A DNA stretch of 21,824 nucleotides from JAIYCX01 sp044351785 (lineage in GTDB: Bacteria; Bdellovibrionota_C; UBA2361; SZUA-149; DAOLCO01): NCBI GenBank assembly GCA_044351785.1, contig JBILFC010000019.1, positions 1 to 21,824 on the forward strand, given 5' to 3'. This document shows, in pieces, positions 16,312 to 21,824 of the stretch (position 1 is its first letter; each line of letters starts with the position of its first letter). The position numbers were made by a program, and so were the translations under genes. The notes below the pieces were generated by a model, which saw only the letters and a program-made list of their open reading frames with translations, was not told the origin of the DNA and made no database searches.

Positions 16312-16947
16312 CTACTTATCGTCAATGGGGATTTTTATCATATTAAATAGGATCGAATAAACTGGGTGTTTATCTCTGCTAAGTTCTGGATGAAAGGTGG
16401 AAATTAGGATGTTATTTTCTTTAACTAGAACTGCATCTTGGCCATGAGAATAGAGAATTTCTACATTCTTTCCAGTTCGAGTTATTTTAGGAGCCCTTAT
16501 AAAAACAGCTTCGGCTTCTTGCTTCAAGGTGTGGCTTAATGGGTGACCTGAAATAGTATTTAGTTCTTTTGTTATAAAAGAATCTACCTGCCTGCCGTAG
16601 GCATTTCTCTTGATATCTATATCAATAAGTCCAAGTGAGTACTGCTCTGGATTTTCTACCTTTTTAGCTAATAGAATGGCCCCAGCGCAGGTGCCGTAGA
16701 TTACCTTTTTGTCTTTATGAAATTTAAAGATAGCTTCTTTTAGCTCATCGCTAAGAAGTCTAAGCATTGTGCTTGATTCGCCACCAGGAATAACTAAGGC
16801 ATCAATATCAAGAAGCTGATTGGCATTTTTGATGAATATTAATTCGCAGGTATTGACCTCTGCACAGTTAAGAATAGCAGTCTTATGAGCTTCGTAGTCA
16901 CCCTGAAGCGCTAAGATTCCAATCGTATAAACGACCTTGCTACCCAT
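16312..16947 (-). CDS. pdxT: PLP synthase glutaminase subunit PdxT
   Basis: Glutaminase that makes ammonia from glutamine and channels it to PdxS for pyridoxal 5'-phosphate synthesis. I start it at the ATG at 16947, giving 211 residues with the family opening TIGILALQGDYEAH (8-21). A longer in-frame start at 17004 would overlap pdxS by 50 bases and add 19 unrelated residues. The class I amidotransferase triad is present: Cys87 in YGTCAGA, with His186 and Glu188 in STFHPELS. GGESST (55-60) forms the oxyanion and binding loop. The chain ends with a short Lys/Asp tail. It starts seven bases downstream of the pdxS stop, so the two subunits are coexpressed. Confidence 0.95.
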   Translation of the reverse strand: MGSKVVYTIGILALQGDYEAHKTAILNCAEVNTCELIFIKNANQLLDIDALVIPGGESSTMLRLLSDELKEAIFKFHKDKKVIYGTCAGAILLAKKVENPEQYSLGLIDIDIKRNAYGRQVDSFITKELNTISGHPLSHTLKQEAEAVFIRAPKITRTGKNVEILYSHGQDAVLVKENNILISTFHPELSRDKHPVYSILFNMIKIPIDDK

Positions 16948-16954
16948 CGAGCTT

Positions 16955-17839
16955 TTACCAGCCTCTATCAGCCATCCTTTCTTCTTTTGGAAGAGAGTGT
17001 ACATCTAGGCCGTGCATAGCTTTGCCTTTAACGTCTTTAGATACTTCTAGTAGAATCTTAGGATCATTAAAGTTCATGGTCGCTCTAACAATTGCTTTTG
17101 CTCTTTCTGCTGGATCTTCTGATTTAAAGATTCCAGAACCTACAAATACAGTTTCAGCGCCTAATTGCATCATTAGAGCAGCATCTGCAGGAGTAGCAAT
17201 CCCACCAGCTGAGAATAAAGGAACTGGAAGCTTTTGAAGACTTCTTGTTTCTTTTACTAGTTCAAGTGGAACTCTCATTAGCTTAGCAGCTTCAAGAAGT
17301 TCTTCCTCACTCATAGACTTGAGGGACTTTATATCGCTTATGATTGATCTGATATGTCTTACTGCTTCTACTACGTTACCAGTTCCAGGTTCACCTTTAG
17401 ACCTGATCATTACAGCACCTTCGTTAATTCTTCTTAGAGCTTCGCCGAGGTTGGTAGCACCACAAACAAATGGCACTGAAAAATTATGTTTATCAACATG
17501 GTACTGCTCGTCTGCTGGAGTTAGAACTTCACTCTCATCGATAAAATCTACCCCAAGAGCATCTAATACTTGTGCTTCAGCGAAGTGACCAATTCTAACT
17601 TTCGCCATTACAGGTATACTTGAAACAGCCATTATCTCTTCGATAATAGAGATGTTAGCCATTCGGGCTACTCCACCTTCTTTTCTAATGTCAGAAGGTA
17701 CTCTTTCAAGCGCCATTACAGCTACTGCCCCCGCATCTTCGGCAATCTTAGCTTGTTCAGCGTTTATAACATCCATTATAACGCCACCTTTTAACATTTC
17801 TGCTAGGCCGACCTTTAAACGAAATGAATTATTTTCCAT
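16955..17839 (-). CDS. pdxS: PLP synthase lyase subunit PdxS
   Basis: Makes pyridoxal 5'-phosphate from ribose 5-phosphate, glyceraldehyde 3-phosphate and ammonia from PdxT (the DXP-independent route). I choose the ATG at 17839, giving 294 residues, the same length as Bacillus PdxS, with GCGGA about seven bases upstream. A TTG at 17851 would add four residues. The (beta/alpha)8 barrel is highly conserved: KGGVIMDVINAEQAKIAE, MALERVPSDIR, PVMAKVRIGH with Lys80, and RSKGEPGTGN with Lys148. These match the two catalytic lysines of the Bacillus enzyme (81 and 149), and Asp23 matches its Asp24. The end ERMADRGW is the family's terminus. First gene of a leftward operon, pdxS-pdxT-fadJ-like. Confidence 0.97.
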   Translation of the reverse strand: MENNSFRLKVGLAEMLKGGVIMDVINAEQAKIAEDAGAVAVMALERVPSDIRKEGGVARMANISIIEEIMAVSSIPVMAKVRIGHFAEAQVLDALGVDFIDESEVLTPADEQYHVDKHNFSVPFVCGATNLGEALRRINEGAVMIRSKGEPGTGNVVEAVRHIRSIISDIKSLKSMSEEELLEAAKLMRVPLELVKETRSLQKLPVPLFSAGGIATPADAALMMQLGAETVFVGSGIFKSEDPAERAKAIVRATMNFNDPKILLEVSKDVKGKAMHGLDVHSLPKEERMADRGW

Positions 17840-17864
17840 GGTTTTCCGCAATTAATTGAGCATA

Positions 17865-17870
17865 TTTATA
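17865..17870 (-). promoter_or_regulatory. Possible -10 box of the pdxS promoter
   Basis: On the minus strand TATAAA (17870 to 17865) lies so that transcription would begin near 17858, about 19 bases before the pdxS ATG. The upstream region on that strand is AT-rich, but no good -35 is seen at 16-18 bases. Weak evidence, based on position and one box only. Confidence 0.25.
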
Positions 17871-17933
17871 CCGAGCTTTTACACTAAAATTAAGTAAGAA
17901 TCTAATTTCTCAGCTTTAATTTTCTTAAATACT

Positions 17934-17949
17934 CGAGTTCTAGACCTCG
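17934..17949. promoter_or_regulatory. Near-perfect 16-base dyad, possible operator
   Basis: CGAGTTCTAGACCTCG pairs at seven of eight positions around a central CTAG. It lies about 95 bases upstream of pdxS and about 190 bases upstream of the ABC-2 operon, where a regulator shared by both could bind. No known site was recognised. Confidence 0.25.
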
Positions 17950-18070
17950 CTGATGAAAAATCCTAACTGAGAAGTAAAAAAAATTATATATTTACTCTTG
18001 CAGATAGGCCAAATAGTACCTACATTTCGGAACTAAATTGTCATACCTTATTCTGGAATAATGCCCTGAA

Positions 18071-18116
18071 TATAATGACTTATCATTTTGGTGCCTGAAT
18101 CGGCGCCTTCTATAAA
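18071..18116 (+). promoter_or_regulatory. Promoter and hairpin region before the ABC-2 operon
   Basis: A consensus -10 box TATAAT (18071-18076) has no good -35 at the usual distance. It overlaps a small dyad, AATGA-CTTA-TCATT (18074-18087). Downstream is a GC-rich hairpin, GGTGCC-TGAATC-GGCGCC (18090-18107), with a six-pair stem including one G-U. A second -10-like box, TATAAA (18111-18116), follows with TTGGTG (18088-18093) 17 bases before it. The hairpin is therefore either in the 5' leader of the first promoter or in the spacer of the second. Confidence 0.35.
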
Positions 18117-18142
18117 TTTACAAAGGCTTGAGTGATGGTGAT

Positions 18143-19078
18143 ATGGATAAAATGATAGAAGTTTCTAACTTGTCGAGGACCTTCGGTGACATTACCGCGG
18201 TTAAGGATTTAAGTTTTTCTGTTAGAACTGGTGAGGTCTTAGGTTTTCTAGGGCCGAACGGGGCAGGTAAGTCAACTACCATGAAAATGCTTTCCTGCTT
18301 TTTGACTCCTACTTCTGGGACAGCGAAAGTTGGTGGCTTTGATGTGGAGACTGAAGCGCGAGAAGTTAGAGAGATTTTAGGCTATCTTCCAGAGAATGCT
18401 CCTTTATATGGTGAGATGGAAGTGGAAGATTTTTTAAGATTTGTAGGTGAGGTAAGAGGCTTAGAAGGATCGAATCTAGATGCAGCAATAAATAAAGCTA
18501 TCGAGAAGACTAATCTTTTAGAAGTTAAAAAACAAAAAATAGAAACATTGTCTAAGGGATTTAAAAGAAGAGTAGGATTAGCTCAAGCAATCCTCCATGA
18601 TCCTAAAGTGCTTATCTTGGATGAACCAACAGATGGACTTGATCCGAATCAGAAGCATGAAGTAAGAGACTTAATACGCAGTATGGCTAAGGATAAGTGC
18701 ATTATTATCTCGACTCACATTTTAGAAGAAGTTGATTCAGTGTGTACTAGAGCTATGATTATTGCTCATGGGCAACTTGTAGCAGATGGTACGCCTTCAG
18801 AGCTTAGAGCTAAGGCTAAGGCAGATTCTACAGTCGATCTTCATGTTAAAGCTGATACTCAGGATAGAGTTATTAGCTTATTGCAATCACACCAGGGTAT
18901 TGATGGAGTGGAGAACTTGGGAGCAGGTCAGCTCAGGGTGAAATCTAAGTTAACTAAGCCAGAGCTAGTAAAAGATGTGCTGGCTACCTTGTCTAAAGAA
19001 AATATAGAGCTTACAGATTTCCACTTTGATACTGGTCAGTTAGATCAGGTGTTTAGAGATCTTACTCAAGGTAAATAA
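18143..19078 (+). CDS. ABC-2 type transporter ATPase, GldA-like
   Basis: ATPase of an ABC-2 system, with its permease and auxiliary protein directly downstream. I start it at the ATG at 18143 (311 residues); an in-frame TTG at 18128 and ATG at 18152 are also possible, and MIEVSNLSRTFGD is the natural family opening. Walker A GPNGAGKST (37-45), the YLPENAPLY stretch (81-89) in the Q-loop region, signature LSKGF (136-140), Walker B VLILD plus Glu161, and His192 are present. YLPEN in place of a Gln-containing loop is usual in GldA-like ATPases. The C-terminal 90 residues form an extra domain of beta/alpha character. The substrate is unknown. Homologues in Bacteroidetes take part in gliding, but many carriers do not glide. 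Confidence 0.9.
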   Translation: MDKMIEVSNLSRTFGDITAVKDLSFSVRTGEVLGFLGPNGAGKSTTMKMLSCFLTPTSGTAKVGGFDVETEAREVREILGYLPENAPLYGEMEVEDFLRFVGEVRGLEGSNLDAAINKAIEKTNLLEVKKQKIETLSKGFKRRVGLAQAILHDPKVLILDEPTDGLDPNQKHEVRDLIRSMAKDKCIIISTHILEEVDSVCTRAMIIAHGQLVADGTPSELRAKAKADSTVDLHVKADTQDRVISLLQSHQGIDGVENLGAGQLRVKSKLTKPELVKDVLATLSKENIELTDFHFDTGQLDQVFRDLTQGK

Positions 19079-19097
19079 ATTAAATATCGAGGATATT

Positions 19098-19844
19098 ATG
19101 AGTGTTAATAGAGCAATAGTAAAAGCGATAGCTAGGCGGGAATTGAAATCATATTTCTCTACTCCAATAGCATTAATTTTCCTTACTGTGTTTTTAGTCC
19201 TAACGGGATTTTTTACTTTTAAGTTGGGAGATTTTTATGGTCAAGGTCAAGCTGATTTAAGAGCATTTTTCTTATGGCATCCATGGCTTTATCTTTTTAT
19301 CGTACCCGCGATTTCAATGAGACTCTGGGCAGAGGAAAGAAGAACAGGAACTATAGAACTTCTTTTAACTTTACCTGTTAGTGTCACTGAGTCCATGATT
19401 GGTAAGTTTTTAGCGGCTTGGGTTTTCATGGGGTTATCTTTATTGCTTACTTTCCCAATGGTACTTACTGTTATGTATCTAGGTGATCCTGATTTGGGTG
19501 TTATATTAGCTGGCTATTTAGGGAGCTTCTTAATGGCTGGATCTTTTCTTGCAATTGGTTGTTGCTTATCAGCTTGTACAAGTAATCAAGTTGTAAGCTT
19601 TGTATTAGCAACTTTTGTATGCCTTATATTAATCCTTATTGGGTCTGATCCTGTAGTTGGATTGTTTCAAGAAATTTTACCAATGTCCTTTGTAAGTCAG
19701 TTAGTAAATTTGAGTTTCCCTTATCATTTTGAATCAATTCAGCGAGGCGTAGTAAATCTAACAGATATTATCTACTTCATTTCGTTGATCTGCGTTTCTC
19801 TCCTAATTGGGGTTGAGGTCGTAGAGCGTAAGAAGGCTGATTAA
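19098..19844 (+). CDS. ABC-2 type permease, GldF-like
   Basis: Membrane subunit of the ABC-2 system, 248 residues with six predicted helices at about 22-42, 60-75, 103-125, 134-156, 163-182 and 222-242. The segment from 63 to 94, with PAISMRLWAEERRTGTIELL (70-89) at its core, is a strong family mark. The N-terminal AIARRELKSYFSTPIA and the polar end VVERKKAD face the cytoplasm. GAGGA about six bases upstream gives a good ribosome site. It lies 19 bases after the ATPase and 25-31 bases before the auxiliary gene, so the three are one operon. Confidence 0.9.
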   Translation: MSVNRAIVKAIARRELKSYFSTPIALIFLTVFLVLTGFFTFKLGDFYGQGQADLRAFFLWHPWLYLFIVPAISMRLWAEERRTGTIELLLTLPVSVTESMIGKFLAAWVFMGLSLLLTFPMVLTVMYLGDPDLGVILAGYLGSFLMAGSFLAIGCCLSACTSNQVVSFVLATFVCLILILIGSDPVVGLFQEILPMSFVSQLVNLSFPYHFESIQRGVVNLTDIIYFISLICVSLLIGVEVVERKKAD

Positions 19845-19875
19845 AGTTTTGTAATTATTTAAATGGAGAATGACC

Positions 19876-21771
19876 GTGAATAGATCGTTATTATCTGGAA
19901 GTAGCATAGCGTTTCTTTTAGTAAGTTTTGTTGCGTTAAATGGTATTAGCGATGGTATCTTTAGTCGCTTCTATGCGGACTTAACTGAAGAAGGATTATA
20001 TACATTATCAAAGGGTAGTAGAGCTATTATTGATAAGCTTGAGTTGCCTATTCAGCTTAAGTTTTATTATTCTAAAACAGAAGGTGATAAGTTTCCTATT
20101 GTTAAAATGTACGGCTCTAGAGTTTCTGACTTATTAAAAGAGTATGAAAGAAAGAGTGGCGGCAAGGTAACGGTTCAAGTTTATGATCCTAGGCCAGATT
20201 CTGAAGAAGAAGAGTGGGCAGATAAGTACGGTATCACACCAATGGAGCTTCCTACAGGTGAGAGAGTGTATCTGGGTCTTGTTGGTATTGGTGGTGACGG
20301 TTTAGAGGAAGTTATTCCCGCTTTTAATATTAGCAGGCAAGAGTTTTTAGAGTATGATGTTACAAAGCTAATAGACTCATTGAATACTGGTAAAAAGCCA
20401 GTTGTGGGTATTCTTTCACCTTTATCGATTCAAGGTAGTAAGAAAACTCCTACTTTCCCACCGAATCCACAAGATCAGAGTGGAAAGCCTTGGATACTAG
20501 CGAATCAGTTGTCTAAGCTAGTAGATGTTAAATATTTACAATTTGATCTTGAAGCAATCCCAGCGGAAATTACCTCTTTGATGGTAATTCATCCTCGTGG
20601 ATTAACTGAAAAGGCAAGATTTGCAATTGATCAGTTTGTTATGCGTGGTGGAAATATCTTTGTAGCGGTTGATCCTTTGTGTATGACGGACAGTCCTCCA
20701 CCTGATCCATCTAATCCGATGTCATCTTTAACTGCCGATAAGAGTTCTAGTTTAAATGAACTTTTAAGCCCATGGGGAGTTAGTCTCGATGATAAGAAGG
20801 TCGTAACTGATGTTAGGTTAGGAACTCCAGTTTCTACTGAAAGAGGGATGAGACCAGAGAGTTTTATTGCATGGTTAACTCTTAGTCCTAGGGCGAATGT
20901 TGCGGAAAAGATAGTTAGTGATCAGGATGTGTTAACAAGTTCTCTAGAGAATATTATGTTCGCTTGGGCAGGAGCATTTAATTTAACTCCTGTTGATGGA
21001 CTGACTCAGGAGGTATTGCTGAGAACTTCCAAGGATTCAATGTTGTTAGAAGAGAAGGATATTAAGTTTAGTGCGGAAGATCCAAGGGCCCTTTTAAAGA
21101 AATTTAAATCAGGAGATAAGAGTCTTCCTTTAGCAGTTAAGGTATCTGGAAAGTTTAAGAGTACATTTAAGGCTAAGCCTGAGGGGTTAGCAGAGGATGT
21201 TGAGTTCTTAACTGAAGCTAAGGCGCCAGGTACAATTCTTGTTTTTAGTGATGTAGATTTTATGGCTGATCCGTATTCTGCTGTTAGTCAGCAGTTCTTC
21301 GGTACTGAAGTTGTTTCATTGTTAAATGATAATTTAGTCTTAGCTTCAAATATAGCTGAGAACATGTCAGGTAGTAATGAGCTTATTCAACTTCGTTCAC
21401 GTGGTAAGTTTACTAGACCGTTTACTAAGGTTCAGGAAATTGAAGCTGGAGCGCAGCAGAAGTATCAAGCAGAAGAAGCTAGTTTCCAGAATGCGGTAAA
21501 TGAAGCAAATAGAAGGTTATCTGAGCTTCAAGCTGGAAATCAGGCTGAAGGTAAGAAGACTATTATGGATTCTGCTATGCTTGGTGAGATTCAGAAGTTA
21601 AGAGCAGATAAGAGAGAAGCTCAGCAGAGATTAAGAGATGTAAGACGAGCTCTTAGAGAGGATAAGGAATCATTGGGGAATTATTTGTTTATCTTAAATG
21701 CATTTTTAATCCCACTATTAATCATAGGCTACTCAGTTACTAGAACTTTTAAGTCTAAGGCTAAAGCATAA
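19876..21771 (+). CDS. GldG-like auxiliary protein of the ABC-2 system
   Basis: Large extracytoplasmic partner of the permease, related to GldG. I prefer the GTG at 19876 (631 residues) because GGAG at 19865-19868 is then seven bases away; an ATG at 19870 would have only one base of spacing. A signal-anchor helix lies near 8-26. The family motif DLTEEGLYTLSKGSRAIIDKL follows (36-56). A large periplasmic region with Rossmann-like strands comes next (VVGILSPLS near 176-184, GGNIFVAVDP near 258-267, TILVFSDVDF near 453-462). A charged coiled coil spans about 525-598, and a C-terminal membrane helix lies near 603-621. No enzyme motif was recognised. It probably senses or contacts the transported substrate, but that is inference. 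Confidence 0.85.
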   Translation: MNRSLLSGSSIAFLLVSFVALNGISDGIFSRFYADLTEEGLYTLSKGSRAIIDKLELPIQLKFYYSKTEGDKFPIVKMYGSRVSDLLKEYERKSGGKVTVQVYDPRPDSEEEEWADKYGITPMELPTGERVYLGLVGIGGDGLEEVIPAFNISRQEFLEYDVTKLIDSLNTGKKPVVGILSPLSIQGSKKTPTFPPNPQDQSGKPWILANQLSKLVDVKYLQFDLEAIPAEITSLMVIHPRGLTEKARFAIDQFVMRGGNIFVAVDPLCMTDSPPPDPSNPMSSLTADKSSSLNELLSPWGVSLDDKKVVTDVRLGTPVSTERGMRPESFIAWLTLSPRANVAEKIVSDQDVLTSSLENIMFAWAGAFNLTPVDGLTQEVLLRTSKDSMLLEEKDIKFSAEDPRALLKKFKSGDKSLPLAVKVSGKFKSTFKAKPEGLAEDVEFLTEAKAPGTILVFSDVDFMADPYSAVSQQFFGTEVVSLLNDNLVLASNIAENMSGSNELIQLRSRGKFTRPFTKVQEIEAGAQQKYQAEEASFQNAVNEANRRLSELQAGNQAEGKKTIMDSAMLGEIQKLRADKREAQQRLRDVRRALREDKESLGNYLFILNAFLIPLLIIGYSVTRTFKSKAKA

Positions 21772-21785
21772 TTTTAGGTGAATGT

Positions 21786-21824
21786 ATGAAGAACAGTAAT
21801 TTTAAAACTTTTGCAATATTAGCT
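21786..21824 (+). CDS. Start of a further gene, cut by the window end
   Basis: An ATG at 21786 follows TAGGTGA (21775-21781) at good spacing, only 14 bases after the GldG-like gene. Thirteen codons are visible, MKNSNFKTFAILA, with a basic then hydrophobic start like a membrane anchor or signal peptide. In many genomes a DUF4340 protein follows the GldA/F/G trio, and that is the best guess from context. The visible sequence is too short to confirm it. Confidence 0.55.
   Translation, partial: MKNSNFKTFAILA

Larger units (their letters stand above)
17840..18142. other. Divergent intergenic control region
   Basis: About 300 bases separate pdxS from the rightward ABC-2 genes, and no gene is seen in them. 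On the left, AAAATTAA (17886-17893) and TTAATTTT (17916-17923) form an inverted repeat. A near-perfect 16-base dyad lies at 17934-17949. TTTCTCAG near 17908-17913 has an inverted mate, CTGAGAA, at 17967-17973. An A8 tract (17976-17983) precedes TTGCAG (17998-18003) and TACATT (18021-18026), a weak promoter pair with 17-base spacing. TAGTACC (18014-18020) and GGAACTA (18029-18035) form an imperfect dyad around that -10. The right end holds a TATAAT box and a GC-rich hairpin, listed separately. Confidence 0.5.

Noticed and set aside
16948..17004. Longer pdxT start at 17004
   Set aside because: It would add 19 residues with no family match and overlap the conserved end of pdxS by 50 bases. The ATG at 16947 gives the expected protein.
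18911..18945. AGCTCAGGGTGA inside the GldA-like gene as a second copy of the edge repeat
   Set aside because: It lies in coding sequence, lacks the CCCTTCGA arm, and is explained by the codons.

Overview
The window comes from an AT-rich, double-membraned (Gram-negative type) bacterium. It carries outer-membrane assembly genes (lolC, lolD, bamA, ompH/skp), lipid A genes (lpxA, lpxI), a three-component exporter with an outer-membrane channel, a fused beta-oxidation enzyme, and the PdxS/PdxT route to vitamin B6. The order lysS-lolC-lolD-bamA-ompH-fabZ-lpxA-lpxI, with lpxI as the UDP-diacylglucosamine hydrolase and pdxST for PLP, resembles the former Deltaproteobacteria and relatives (SAR324, Bdellovibrionota, Myxococcota) more than enteric Gammaproteobacteria. 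This placement is inference with low confidence; no rRNA is present to test it.

Layout. 1-77: a repeat-like 19-mer and a dyad. 78-1199 (+): an alpha/beta hydrolase of unknown substrate. 1302-7061 (+): lysS, lolC/E-type permease, lolD and bamA, tightly packed and probably cotranscribed. 7062-7167: a good sigma70-like promoter with a 14-bp palindrome in its spacer. 7168-9898 (+): ompH/skp, fabZ, lpxA, lpxI. lpxD is absent from its usual place between ompH and fabZ, and lpxB does not follow lpxI. 9979-14128 (+): an ABC exporter, membrane-fusion protein and TolC-like channel of unknown substrate, whose ATPase has unusual motifs. The last gene ends tail to tail with, and 4 bases inside, the next gene. 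14125-17839 (-): pdxS, pdxT and a FadJ-like enzyme, read as one unit. 17840-18142: a divergent control region of about 300 bases with several dyads. 18143-end (+): an ABC-2 system of the GldA/GldF/GldG kind, followed by the first 13 codons of another gene.

How the genes work together. LolCD moves lipoproteins off the inner membrane, Skp carries unfolded outer-membrane proteins across the periplasm, and BamA inserts them. FabZ, LpxA and LpxI serve fatty acid and lipid A synthesis. The window is therefore largely an envelope-building locus, with two added transport systems: a TolC-linked exporter and a Gld-like ABC-2 system. No tRNA, rRNA, CRISPR array, transposase or integrase was seen. No frameshifted or broken gene was found.
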